64,000 nucleotides of DNA from Bacteroidaceae bacterium (GCA_017642425.1 JAGCPB010000020.1:62001-126000), one strand, 5' to 3'; counted from the first letter of the stretch, positions 45,213-58,275 are shown. The notes: a model not told the origin generated them from the sequence alone. Translations and numbers: made by a program.

Positions 45213-46674
45213 ATTTTGATGGGATAGGGTCGGTACTTGATATGAATGAGGCGAATTGTCTGGCAGGGATACGGATAGGTTTCTTCATGAATTCCGGGAT
45301 GTTGAATGCATAAAGGTATTCTCGGTTGAAATCCGGGTCACGCTGAGGCAGTGCAAACGGTTTTGAGAAATGACCGTTCTCATCAATGTGGCTGAAATAG
45401 AGACGGGTGTGTAAGCCGTCTTCGCGGCGTGTGCTGAACATGAGCCATTTGCCGTTTGATGACCAGCAGTGGTAACTTTCGGCAAACGGGCTGTTTATCT
45501 CATCAGCATACCGGTATGAGTTGTCCTTCAGGTCATATATCACAAAATCTGAAGCAATCTGGTCAAGCGGGAATATGCCATGGGTGCTTACGCAGCAAAC
45601 CATCCAACGTCCGTCGGGACATGTGCGCGGCCATGTCATGCTGCTGTCCCGGGCTACTGCATCATAAATGAGCTGCTTCTTTCCCCATACGCGCGTTTCG
45701 GGATTGAAGGATTTGCTGTACAGGTTGAAATGCAACTGTTTCCTGTCAAGGAATATCTGGTTCTCCCTGTCAGGGCCGAAAGGCGCTTCATAATGTGCCG
45801 ACACATAGTAAAGGGTACGCCCGTCGGCGGACCATCCGGGATAACACTCCAACTCGCTTGAGTCATTCTCTATGACACTTACGGTATTGTCGCGGGTGCT
45901 GTACAGTATGATGTCATTATTCTCATCTATCACCTCCAGCTTGTCGTGGCTGGCGGCGTGAACAGACTGGTGCGTCCAGTTGTTTGAGAGAGCTATGTAA
46001 TCATGTGTGGGATGCCATGACGGATAGACGCCGGCCGAAATGGTGGAGTCTGTCTTCATGTTGACCTTGTGCATTTTTCCGTCCAGGACCAGAATGGTGC
46101 CGCCTTTGTACTGGCGCACGTGGAACATCATGTTGTCAGTGTCGCCGTTCTGGTAATGATGACAGTTGATGCAGGTGCCATGGGCGTTGTCCTGTATCAT
46201 GGTGTTTGACACGAACACCTTTTCCTTGAAAGAGGTGATGTCACGTTGCCTTAAGGTCAGTTTTTCATATGACTCGACAGCCACCGGTATGATACGGTAT
46301 GAGATGTACGGGTCAATCTCATCACTTACCGTCATGCTGAAAGGAGCGTATGCACTCCACCTGCCGTCTTTGCGGCCATAAACCTGAACGGTTATCAGGG
46401 GGGCGTCAGTAAGCCTGTTCCATTTTGACTTAGGTATGCGGACCTCATCACCTTTTATGGTTACCTCTGCGGATTCTGATTTCAGAACTGTGATATAAGA
46501 ATCGGCTCCATCCTCAATCATGAAGTTCAACGGAGCTATGTTGCGGGGTATGGTGACATCGGTATAGTCCGGAAATATGCCGGGTATGGATCCTGTGGTA
46601 TCATAAGAGGACGGTGCTTTGGGAGTGCATGCCGCTACCATCAGTACCAATGCGGGTATGGTAATCCTTCTCAT
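45190..46674 (-). CDS. Beta-propeller lipoprotein with one CxxCH heme motif (copy 1)
   Basis: A 494-residue lipoprotein (lipobox LMVAAC, Cys16) with the same layout as copy 2: IFPDYTDVTIPRNIAPLNFM at 33-52, ISYRIIPVAVESYEKLTLRQ from 124, CINCH at 168-172, then NMKTDSTISAGVYPSWHPTH and propeller repeats YPGWSADGRTLYYVS, WPRTCPDGRWMVCC and YHCWSSNGKWLMFSTRR. The differences from copy 2 are spread evenly, so the duplication is not recent. The gene follows the copy-1 membrane protein by 3 bases and overlaps the copy-2 membrane protein by 23 bases. Confidence 0.8.
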   Translation of the reverse strand: MRRITIPALVLMVAACTPKAPSSYDTTGSIPGIFPDYTDVTIPRNIAPLNFMIEDGADSYITVLKSESAEVTIKGDEVRIPKSKWNRLTDAPLITVQVYGRKDGRWSAYAPFSMTVSDEIDPYISYRIIPVAVESYEKLTLRQRDITSFKEKVFVSNTMIQDNAHGTCINCHHYQNGDTDNMMFHVRQYKGGTILVLDGKMHKVNMKTDSTISAGVYPSWHPTHDYIALSNNWTHQSVHAASHDKLEVIDENNDIILYSTRDNTVSVIENDSSELECYPGWSADGRTLYYVSAHYEAPFGPDRENQIFLDRKQLHFNLYSKSFNPETRVWGKKQLIYDAVARDSSMTWPRTCPDGRWMVCCVSTHGIFPLDQIASDFVIYDLKDNSYRYADEINSPFAESYHCWSSNGKWLMFSTRREDGLHTRLYFSHIDENGHFSKPFALPQRDPDFNREYLYAFNIPEFMKKPIRIPARQFASFISSTDPIPSKYESKKGE

Positions 46675-46677
46675 AAA

Positions 46678-48630
46678 TCAGTATGTTTTGAGATTCCTGA
46701 TAAAGTAATAAAAGTAATAGAATGTCTTACCGAACTTTTTGCAGTACGGGTATGATGATTCATTCATGTCGCGAATGGGGTTGGCCTGGACAAAACGGTT
46801 GAAAGAGTCATAGCTGTTCTCTACCTCTTTGCTGTACGGAAGCTCAAAACCGCCTTTCTCAAGTTTGCTGTAAAGCAGTGCGGCCTCCTGGACGCTACGG
46901 GGCAGTTCAACGACTTTGTTGGAGTTGATATAGAGGTAAAGACGCTGCCAGAACAGGGGGATGTTCTGGATTCGCATAGCCCACAGGAGCGCGGCCCGGT
47001 CATATTCCGGTGTGGGATTCGGTGGTTCCGGCTCGGTAAAGTGACGCATCAGGAATGTCTCTGTCTTGACCATGTCATTTGTCATGCGGTCTTCAAAACA
47101 CATGTATGGCAGAATGCTTTGGTATGGTTGTGCTGCCGACATAAGCAGACTGTCAGTTGAGAGCGGTCTCTGCTCTTTGGCCCATTTCCTGTAGAACAGG
47201 GTCTTTTCCAGTTTGTTCAGGTATTTGTGCGCGAATTCACTTTCCTGCATGATGATGCAGTGCATTGCCATATACTTAAGGGTACCATAGCTCCAGCTGT
47301 GCTCAATCACATCCTCCAGACACCAACGGTAACTCATGTTTACCAGTCCGTACTGAAGGTAGAACTGCTTACCTGACTGGAATGTCATGGGTATATGTGT
47401 AAGGGTCTTCTGGGGACGGCCTCCGTCTTTCATGGTGAAGGACTCATCGAGAGCACGGTTCATCTTAAGTAAGGCAAGGTCACGGTAGAGAACCATGGTG
47501 CGGGTAGGCTCAAAGAATCTGTCCTGATATTGTTCTACAATCTCCTTTACAGTGTTCTGATCCTTGACTCCTTCCAGTTTCCTGGTGCGTGCCTGATATG
47601 CCTTGGCGTCGGATTTGACGCCTGATTCCTGGGCATCCAGGAATATGTCTACAACCTTCTGCCAGTCAAAACGGTCCACTGCCTCCGACATGGCAAGTTC
47701 GGTGTGGAAATTGTCATCCTTGAACCAGAATCCCCAGACTGCAGCTATTGATATGAAGTATATGAGAGCCTGGATATATGTTTTCTTGCCTCTCTCCCGG
47801 AGCCAGGGTGATGCTAAGGCCATGACCGGCATGAACAGCAGGGCAAGCCATATGGGTGTCCTGATTGCGCGGGTGCACAAATCTTCTGATATGGTGGGAA
47901 GCCCCAGGTTCCAGCTGTCGGCAAGACGGTATGACGTGAAGAAATTATAGCTTACAAGCGGTACAAGCAGTATCAGTGCCACTCCGCATAATAGTGTTGT
48001 GATGCGGTTTTTCCGTGACGCGCCGCTGTCAGACAGTACCATCAGCGCGGCGGTGAGCGTTCCGGCAAGCGCGAATGTTCCCAGAAGCAGGAATCCGGCT
48101 ATTGTCCAGACCGTGAGAATGAGCGCCTTTATACCGTAATTATTTGAGCGGTTTGATGCAAAGACCGGAATCAGGGATGCCATATAGCCCAGTGTGGGAG
48201 CAAAGAAATGATCCTGTTCCCTCATTATGAAAATGCCGTAGCCAAGATGCATGTTGCCAATCACAAGCAATGCGGCCGGCAGAATGGCCAGAGCCCTTAA
48301 CTGCCCGGGGATATTGAATGCCTTGACCGTGAGCTGGTAAACCATCAGGAGCATTACCGCCCAGATGAGGGAACCCAGCCACGGCAGATGCAGGAATTGC
48401 GTGAAGAATGATCCTGCAACCCCAAGAAAACCTCCCGGAATAGATATTGCTTCCCTGAAATACTGCCAGTCAAACAAAAAGACAGACAGATTCTCCACTT
48501 TTGCCAGAAAATAGTGTTCATGCAGTGCAAGCACGACCCAAAGCAGTGCTGCGATTATGTAAGGAACAAACCTGAACAGCTGTCCGTATGACCTTTGGGG
48601 TTTGTTGCTGTTGGCGTATGTTTTACTCAT
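46678..48630 (-). CDS. Polytopic membrane protein with C-terminal helical domain, DUF6057 type (copy 1)
   Basis: First gene of the operon. From the ATG at 48630 it has 650 residues; the frame is open to 48744, but a -7 box at 48674-48681 shows that the longer version is not transcribed. About ten membrane segments fill the first 340 residues (for example VPYIIAALLWVVLALHEHYF, FTQFLHLPWLGSLIWAVMLL). The soluble C-terminal half carries LEKTLFYRKWAKEQR, matching copy 2, and ends in an aromatic tail KTFYYFYYFIRNLKTY. It is longer than copy 2 by an inserted charged segment (about residues 350-390, SGVKSDAKAYQARTRKLEG). Function unknown. Confidence 0.75.
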   Translation of the reverse strand: MSKTYANSNKPQRSYGQLFRFVPYIIAALLWVVLALHEHYFLAKVENLSVFLFDWQYFREAISIPGGFLGVAGSFFTQFLHLPWLGSLIWAVMLLMVYQLTVKAFNIPGQLRALAILPAALLVIGNMHLGYGIFIMREQDHFFAPTLGYMASLIPVFASNRSNNYGIKALILTVWTIAGFLLLGTFALAGTLTAALMVLSDSGASRKNRITTLLCGVALILLVPLVSYNFFTSYRLADSWNLGLPTISEDLCTRAIRTPIWLALLFMPVMALASPWLRERGKKTYIQALIYFISIAAVWGFWFKDDNFHTELAMSEAVDRFDWQKVVDIFLDAQESGVKSDAKAYQARTRKLEGVKDQNTVKEIVEQYQDRFFEPTRTMVLYRDLALLKMNRALDESFTMKDGGRPQKTLTHIPMTFQSGKQFYLQYGLVNMSYRWCLEDVIEHSWSYGTLKYMAMHCIIMQESEFAHKYLNKLEKTLFYRKWAKEQRPLSTDSLLMSAAQPYQSILPYMCFEDRMTNDMVKTETFLMRHFTEPEPPNPTPEYDRAALLWAMRIQNIPLFWQRLYLYINSNKVVELPRSVQEAALLYSKLEKGGFELPYSKEVENSYDSFNRFVQANPIRDMNESSYPYCKKFGKTFYYFYYFIRNLKTY

Positions 48631-48673
48631 TCCAAATTTAATATCGCGCGTGTGCGCACATGTAAAATTGCTC

Positions 48674-48681
48674 CAAAGATA
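48674..48681 (-). promoter_or_regulatory. -7 box of the duplicated-cassette operon
   Basis: Reads TATCTTTG on the minus strand, giving a leader of about 40 nt. That leader contains a perfect 10-bp palindrome TGTGCGCACA (48651-48660) in a GC-alternating stretch, a possible operator or leader hairpin. The gap to the divergent GH2 gene (48631-48763) holds no gene. Confidence 0.5.
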
Positions 48682-48748
48682 ATATTTTTCTTGCTCTTTT
48701 TTATCAAGGAAAGCGTGAAAACAACTATTTTCGCAGACAGTCAATTGA

Positions 48749-52512
<3,764 letters not shown>

Positions 52513-52610
52513 AGGTTTCCGGCGCTCTTTTCCGGCCATTTATCAGTGTATTCACTCTTAAAAATCCACAAAACCGCCCTCGCGTATGCGCTAATATGAG
52601 CTTTTATAGA

Positions 52611-52618
52611 TACTTTTG
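52611..52618 (+). promoter_or_regulatory. -7 box of lptD
   Basis: TACTTTTG, 30 bases before the GTG start; predicted leader about 27 nt. Confidence 0.45.
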
Positions 52619-52648
52619 CAGTTTGATACAGAGAAAGCCCATTAGCAA

Positions 52649-55453
52649 GTGACGCTCAGATTCATAAAAACGTGGCTTCCGATCCTGTTCGGACTGCTTT
52701 TGCCTGCTTGGAATGCTGCGGCTCAAACCGCATCGGATTCCATAGCATCGGCGGCTTCCTTGTATTCAGACAGTATCCCTACAACCCTTCCGGACTCCAT
52801 TCTCCGTAATATGCGTTCCCGTGCCGATTCCACGGCAGGAGTCACTGATTCCGTTCCTCAACCCAAGAGAAAGAAAGATGCACTTGACGATCCGGTCATC
52901 TATGAGTCAAATGATTCCATGATCTGGAACAATGGCGGATACGCTTCACTGTACGGCAACGGAAAGGTCAATTACCAGAACGTGCAACTGACAGCGGCTG
53001 TCATAAAGATGCAGATGGACAGCAGTCTTGTATATGCCGACGGAGTCAGGGATTCGTCGGGGGTATGGACCGGCACACCGGTTTTCGTGGATGGCTCGAC
53101 TCCGTATGAGTCCAATCACATCAGTTACAATTTCAAGACCGAGAAAGGATACATTAACGAGATAATCACCCAACAGGGAGAGGGTTATATGACCAGTTCC
53201 GAGGCCAAGAAGGGTCCCGAGGGTGAATATTACATAGCCGACGGAGTCTATACCACATGTGACCAGCATGACGACCCTCATTTTAACATCAGGATAACCA
53301 GGGCCAAGGTGCGGCCGGGCAGGGATGTCATATTCGGTCCCGCCTACCTTGAGGTTATGGGAGTTCCGCTGCCTCTGTTTGTCCCGTTCGGGTTCTTCCC
53401 GTTCCTGGAGGGTGACTATGCATCGGGAATAATAGTGCCTACATACGGAGATGAGATGGAGCGCGGATTCTATCTCAAGGACGGAGGCTATTACTTTGCC
53501 CTATCAGACTACTTTGACCTTAAGGTTCTGGGAGAGATATTTACCAAGGGCTCATGGGGCCTTTCATCAGAGAGCAAATACAAGAAACGCTATAAGTTCT
53601 CGGGAAACGTCTATGTGAGCCAGTTGACCACAAAACTTGGAGATAAGGGCCTTCCTGACTATTCCGTGACCAAGAACTTCAAGTTCCGTTGGACGCACCG
53701 CCAGGATGCCAAGGCAAATCCTTACCAGAATTTCTCGGCCAGTGTGAACTATGCCACCCAGAGCTATGAGAGGTCAAATCTGAGCAGTCTCTATAATCCG
53801 TCGCTTACATCGCAGAGTACCAGGACATCCAGTATAAGCTACTCAAGAAACTTCCCGTCAATAGGTCTTTCGCTGTCCAGTTCCATGAACCTGTCACAGA
53901 ATATGCGTGACTCCACATTGTCGGTCAGTTTCCCGTCTCTGAACCTTTCTCTGCAACGTTTTTATCCTTTCAAACGCAAGAAGGTGGCCGGTTCAGACAG
54001 ATGGTATGAGAAGATATCGGTTACCTATTCAGGCTCCCTGAGCAACAGTATCACAAGCAAGGAAAGTGAATTCCTGGACAAGAGTCTGGTAAGGGACTGG
54101 CACAACGGTATGAGACATTCCATTCCGGTAAGTGCCACGTTCCAGATACTTAAGAACATCAATATTACGCCGTCATTCAACTACAACTCCCGATGGTACA
54201 CTTACAAGGTGATGCAGTCTTGGGATGATGAGAAGATGAAGGCGGTGCGTGATACCGTATACGGATTCAACCGTGTCTACAACTACAGTCTGAGCGTGAG
54301 CGCCAACACAAAACTGTACGGAATGTATCTCCCTACGGATTTGTGGAGGAAAATGTTCGGCAGTAAGCTGGTGGCGGTACGCCATGTATTCACTCCATCG
54401 GTAAGTTACAGCATGTCACCAGATTTCAGTGCTGCCCGATACGGCTTCTATGACACTTATGTCTATACCGATGCCAATGGCGAGGTGCGCACGGTCGAGT
54501 ATTCACCCTATTCCGGTTCAATGTACGGAGTTCCCGGAAAAGGAAAATCGGGGACCATCTCCATGAGTGTGGGCAACAATCTGGAGATGAAGGTCCATGG
54601 CGACAGGGATACGACAGACCGGAATGTCAGTCTCATAGATGAGTTGGGCGCATCCATGTCATATAACTTTGCGGCCCAGACCAAGCCTTGGAGCAATCTG
54701 AACACCAGACTGAGGCTCAAGCTGCCGGGCAATCATACATTCAGCCTGAACGCCACATGGGCCACATACGCATATGAGTTCAATGATGCCGGCAAGGTTA
54801 TAGTGGGTGACCGCACTGAGTATTCATACGGACGTTTCGGCCGTTTCCAGGGAATGAGTCAGAACTTCTCATATACATTCTCCAACAACACCTTGCGTGA
54901 CTGGAAAGCCAAGTGGAACAAACTGTTCAACCATCCCGATGAGGAGGCCGAGGATGAAGAAGATGAGGATTTTGATGAGAATCCAAATGCCGACAGACCC
55001 GCTGCTGTGGGCAGGGCCGCTTCGGCCCCCGGCAAGAAGGGGGCCGCACCGGTGGATGAGGACGGATATGTAGAATACAGTCTTCCATGGTCATTCTCGA
55101 TATCATACGGTATCACCATGAGGGAGAACACGTCTGCGCCGATTAATGTCAAGCGTATGCGCTATCCGTGGAAACTGTCCCACAGCCTGAATATGTCAGG
55201 CAACATGAAGCTGACCAACAAATGGAATATCAATTTCTCATCCGGATGGGATTTCAACTACCATGATTTCACCACTACTACAATGGGTGTAACGCGTGAC
55301 CTGCACTGTTTCAATATGTCGTGCAGCGTTGTGCTCAAGCCCTATACATCATATAACTTTACTGTCAAGGCCAATTCGAGCATGCTTTCAGACCTGCTCA
55401 AGGTCAAGAAGCGCTCCAGCTACAACAGTTACGTGAACTGGTATGACGATTAA
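52649..55453 (+). CDS. lptD: LPS-assembly outer-membrane protein LptD
   Basis: Large beta-barrel that inserts lipopolysaccharide into the outer leaflet. The 934-residue protein starts at GTG with a signal peptide (LPILFGLLLPAWNAAAQ), then an OstA/LptA-like beta-jellyroll (about 85-210: NQTYE-like DDPVIYESNDSMIWNNGG, YADGVRDSSGVWTG, YINEIITQQGEGYM, YTTCDQHDDPHFNI) and a long barrel with many alternating Tyr/Ser strands (about 230-934). A strongly acidic then Ala/Pro-rich loop lies near 768-808 (EEAEDEEDEDFDEN). It ends in Asp-Asp rather than the usual aromatic residue. It is followed by asnA after 12 bases. Confidence 0.85.
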   Translation: MTLRFIKTWLPILFGLLLPAWNAAAQTASDSIASAASLYSDSIPTTLPDSILRNMRSRADSTAGVTDSVPQPKRKKDALDDPVIYESNDSMIWNNGGYASLYGNGKVNYQNVQLTAAVIKMQMDSSLVYADGVRDSSGVWTGTPVFVDGSTPYESNHISYNFKTEKGYINEIITQQGEGYMTSSEAKKGPEGEYYIADGVYTTCDQHDDPHFNIRITRAKVRPGRDVIFGPAYLEVMGVPLPLFVPFGFFPFLEGDYASGIIVPTYGDEMERGFYLKDGGYYFALSDYFDLKVLGEIFTKGSWGLSSESKYKKRYKFSGNVYVSQLTTKLGDKGLPDYSVTKNFKFRWTHRQDAKANPYQNFSASVNYATQSYERSNLSSLYNPSLTSQSTRTSSISYSRNFPSIGLSLSSSMNLSQNMRDSTLSVSFPSLNLSLQRFYPFKRKKVAGSDRWYEKISVTYSGSLSNSITSKESEFLDKSLVRDWHNGMRHSIPVSATFQILKNINITPSFNYNSRWYTYKVMQSWDDEKMKAVRDTVYGFNRVYNYSLSVSANTKLYGMYLPTDLWRKMFGSKLVAVRHVFTPSVSYSMSPDFSAARYGFYDTYVYTDANGEVRTVEYSPYSGSMYGVPGKGKSGTISMSVGNNLEMKVHGDRDTTDRNVSLIDELGASMSYNFAAQTKPWSNLNTRLRLKLPGNHTFSLNATWATYAYEFNDAGKVIVGDRTEYSYGRFGRFQGMSQNFSYTFSNNTLRDWKAKWNKLFNHPDEEAEDEEDEDFDENPNADRPAAVGRAASAPGKKGAAPVDEDGYVEYSLPWSFSISYGITMRENTSAPINVKRMRYPWKLSHSLNMSGNMKLTNKWNINFSSGWDFNYHDFTTTTMGVTRDLHCFNMSCSVVLKPYTSYNFTVKANSSMLSDLLKVKKRSSYNSYVNWYDD

Positions 55454-55465
55454 ACAATAAATACT

Positions 55466-56503
55466 ATGGGTTACCTGATTATTCCTGAAAACTACAAGCC
55501 GCTCATGTCTATGCAGCAGACGGAGCAGGGTATCAAACTTATCAAGGAATTTTTCCAACAGAATCTGTCAACGGGACTGCAACTGAGACGTGTCACGGCG
55601 CCGCTGTTCGTACTAAAGGGAATGGGTATAAACGATGACCTTAACGGAGTGGAACGTGCCGTTACATTCCCCATTAAGGATCTGGGCGACGCCAAGGCCG
55701 AGGTGGTTCATTCTCTTGCCAAGTGGAAACGTCTTACCCTTGCAGAGTACAGCGTAAAACCCGGCTACGGAATCTATACCGATATGAATGCCATCCGTGC
55801 CGATGAAAGCCTAGGCAACCTTCATTCACTCTATGTTGACCAGTGGGACTGGGAACGTACCATAACGGCCGATGACCGCAATATCACATTCCTGAAACGC
55901 ATTGTACGTAAGATATATTCCGCAATGCTCCGTACAGAATACCTCATAAATGAGACATACCCTCAACTGGAGCCGTTCCTGGCGCGTGAAGTCTTCTTTA
56001 TCCACTCTGAGGAGCTGCGCCGTCTCTATCCGGGCAAGACACCAAAAGAGCGTGAGGATGCAATCTGCCGTGAGCATGGTGCCGTGTTCATAATGGGTAT
56101 AGGCGGCAAACTGGGTGACGGTGAGCCGCATGACCTGCGTGCCCCGGATTATGATGACTGGACAACTCCCAACGAGGACGGTTTCCTGGGGCTGAACGGT
56201 GACCTGCTGGTCTGGAATCCTATACTGGAACATGCCATGGAACTCTCATCAATGGGTATCCGTGTGGATAAGGAATCCATGTTGCGCCAACTTGAACTCT
56301 GCGGCAAACAGGAGCGCAGGGAACTCTATTTCCATAAGAAACTGCTTGCCGGCGAACTGCCCCTTTCCATCGGAGGTGGCATAGGTCAGTCGCGCCTGTG
56401 CATGCTGTTCCTCCAGAAAGCCCACATAGGTGAGATTCAGGCCAGCATCTGGCCCGATGACATGCGCTCTGAGTGTGCCAAAGCGGGAATTCAATTGATA
56501 TAA
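55466..56503 (+). CDS. asnA: Aspartate--ammonia ligase AsnA
   Basis: ATP-dependent asparagine synthetase that uses free ammonia; related to class II aminoacyl-tRNA synthetases. The 345-residue protein is typical throughout: IPENYKPLMSMQQTEQGI near residue 7, LFVLKGMGINDDLNGVERAV near 46, VHSLAKWKRL near 80, GIYTDMNAIRADE near 99, LHSLYVDQWDWER near 119 and the C-terminal GGGIGQSRLCMLFLQKAHIGE near 306. It is cotranscribed with lptD and ung. Confidence 0.96.
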   Translation: MGYLIIPENYKPLMSMQQTEQGIKLIKEFFQQNLSTGLQLRRVTAPLFVLKGMGINDDLNGVERAVTFPIKDLGDAKAEVVHSLAKWKRLTLAEYSVKPGYGIYTDMNAIRADESLGNLHSLYVDQWDWERTITADDRNITFLKRIVRKIYSAMLRTEYLINETYPQLEPFLAREVFFIHSEELRRLYPGKTPKEREDAICREHGAVFIMGIGGKLGDGEPHDLRAPDYDDWTTPNEDGFLGLNGDLLVWNPILEHAMELSSMGIRVDKESMLRQLELCGKQERRELYFHKKLLAGELPLSIGGGIGQSRLCMLFLQKAHIGEIQASIWPDDMRSECAKAGIQLI

Positions 56504-56512
56504 TTTTCAATT

Positions 56513-57175
56513 ATGGATGTCAGGATAGAACAGAGCTGGAAAGAGAGGCTTCAGCCGGAATTTGACAAGCCCTATTTCAAGACACTGACGGATTTTGTCC
56601 GGCAGGAGTATGGCTCTGCCACCGTCTATCCTCCCGGAAGACTGATTTTCAACGCTTTTGACCTTTGTCCTTTTGACAAGGTGAAGGTGGTGATCATAGG
56701 CCAGGATCCTTATCATGAACCGGGACAGGCTCACGGATTGTGCTTTTCGGTCAATGACGGCGTGCAGTTCCCGCCATCATTACGGAATATTTTCAAGGAG
56801 ATAAGTGATGACCTGGGCAAACCCGTTCCCGTGAGCGGTGACCTTACCCGATGGGCACGCCAGGGGGTGCTGCTGCTTAACGCAACCCTTACGGTCCGTG
56901 CCGGTCAGGCCGGCTCCCATCAGGGACGCGGATGGGAGGAGTTTACCGATGCAGTGATAAAGGAGCTGAATGCCTCAAGAGACGGCCTTGTGTTCATTCT
57001 TTGGGGTAGTTACGCCAAAAAGAAAGGAACTGTCATTGACCGTTCCCGTCATCTGGTCCTTTCATCGGCTCATCCGTCACCCCTGTCAGCCTACAACGGC
57101 TTCTTTGGCAATCACCATTTCAGCCAGGCCAATGACTGGCTCATAAAACACGGAGAGGCTCCCATAGAATGGTAA
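56513..57175 (+). CDS. ung: Uracil-DNA glycosylase
   Basis: Removes uracil from DNA to start base-excision repair. The 220-residue protein has the full family-1 motif set: VVIIGQDPYHEPGQAHGLCFS near residue 59 (in part GQDPYH with the catalytic Asp), LLLNATLTVRAGQAGSHQGRGW near 119, VFILWGSYAKKKG near 160 and HPSPLSAYNGFFGNHHFSQAN near 187 (His of HPSPLS). The start at 56513 is 9 bases after asnA. Confidence 0.96.
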   Translation: MDVRIEQSWKERLQPEFDKPYFKTLTDFVRQEYGSATVYPPGRLIFNAFDLCPFDKVKVVIIGQDPYHEPGQAHGLCFSVNDGVQFPPSLRNIFKEISDDLGKPVPVSGDLTRWARQGVLLLNATLTVRAGQAGSHQGRGWEEFTDAVIKELNASRDGLVFILWGSYAKKKGTVIDRSRHLVLSSAHPSPLSAYNGFFGNHHFSQANDWLIKHGEAPIEW

Positions 57176-57184
57176 CCTCTCCTG

Positions 57185-57258
57185 TGACCCCGTTGGGACT
57201 CAAACCCAAGACCTGCAGAACCGGAATCTGACGCTCTATTCAACTGAGCTACGGGGCC
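57185..57258 (-). tRNA. tRNA-Arg (anticodon CCG)
   Basis: The minus strand folds into a 74-nt cloverleaf: acceptor GGCCCCG / CGGGGTC (one G-U), D-stem GCTC/GAGC, anticodon loop TTCCGGT with anticodon CCG, variable loop AGGTC, T-stem TTGGG/CCCAA with loop TTTGAGT, discriminator A. CCA is not encoded. The top pair of the anticodon stem (positions 27-43) is a T-C mismatch. The gene is convergent with ung. Confidence 0.93.
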
Positions 57259-57320
57259 AATGCGGACGCGAAGATACGCAATTATTTCGGGATTTATTTT
57301 TCCGCTGAATAATATTGGAT

Positions 57321-57328
57321 TATTTTTG
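57321..57328 (+). promoter_or_regulatory. -7 box of the outer-membrane protein gene
   Basis: TATTTTTG, 35 bases before the ATG at 57364; predicted leader about 32 nt. Confidence 0.45.
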
Positions 57329-57363
57329 CACTGATAAAACTGTAAACCTTAACTAAAAATATT

Positions 57364-58221
57364 ATGAGAAAATTATTCTTACTCTTATTTGTGGCCGGCA
57401 TGGCTTGCGGTGTTTCGGCACAGGATAACATGGAAGCTTTCCGCCATCTTTCCATAGGCGGTGAAGTAGGTCTGCACGGTTTCGGTGTAGAAGTGGCAAT
57501 ACCCATTCAGAAACATTTCGTTCTAAAGGCAGGATACAACTGGGCTCCTGCAGGCGATCTGATCAGCACTGATCTGTCCCTTGATACTGAAGAACTTCGT
57601 GAGGCCCAGGAGCAGTATACAGCTGCTACATCATATGAGTTCCAGAACAAGTTCGGAGATGAGGCTATAATCCACGCCGGATTGCAGATGGGTCTTACCA
57701 ACTACAAGGCAATGATCAACTGGTATCCCTTTGCATCGGGCCGTCTGTATATTGCCGGTGGTATCTATTATACCCCTGATGACAAACAGAACGATCCTTT
57801 CCTGAGAATAAGCGGTAATACCACTGAGAATGACTGGGCAGCTTTACAGGAACTGAATGAGAAGTATCCGGATCCATCTGGAGAAAGGGAGATGGCACTT
57901 GAGATAGGCGAAGAGAAATATGCCGTCATTGAGAAGGACGGTTGCGGCTATCTTCAGGCTGATTACAAGTTTGATCCTCTTAAATACTATGTAGGTTTAG
58001 GTCTGGGTCGCTGCATCCCCAACGGCAGGTTAGGACTGCAGCTTGAGTTAGGCGCCATGATTTATCAGAACTCAGTGCTTTCATGCCAGGACAAGGAGGT
58101 AGGCTCCATAACTGATGCCGCCGACGGACTGGGCAATGACGCCAAGGAGATACTGGAGTATGTGGACAAGTATCCCATCTATCCGCAGCTTACTCTGCGC
58201 CTTTGTTTCCGTATGTTCTGA
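57364..58221 (+). CDS. Outer-membrane beta-barrel-like protein, unknown function
   Basis: A 285-residue exported protein: signal peptide MRKLFLLLFVAGMACGVSAQ, then alternating hydrophobic/polar strands (IGGEVGLHGFGVEVAIPI, FVLKAGYNWAP, IIHAGLQMGL, RLYIAGGIYYTP, KYYVGLGLGR, LGLQLELGAMIY, YPQLTLRLCFRMF). The C-terminal residue is Phe, as in many Bacteroidetes barrels. Charged loops, such as residues 75-95 and 145-195, join the strands. No specific family is recognised. It may be transcribed with the GH97 gene 54 bases downstream. Confidence 0.7.
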   Translation: MRKLFLLLFVAGMACGVSAQDNMEAFRHLSIGGEVGLHGFGVEVAIPIQKHFVLKAGYNWAPAGDLISTDLSLDTEELREAQEQYTAATSYEFQNKFGDEAIIHAGLQMGLTNYKAMINWYPFASGRLYIAGGIYYTPDDKQNDPFLRISGNTTENDWAALQELNEKYPDPSGEREMALEIGEEKYAVIEKDGCGYLQADYKFDPLKYYVGLGLGRCIPNGRLGLQLELGAMIYQNSVLSCQDKEVGSITDAADGLGNDAKEILEYVDKYPIYPQLTLRLCFRMF

Positions 58222-58275
58222 TATCCTTTAACCAAATATAGCACGAAAGAAAACTTACAACCTTGAATTAGAATT

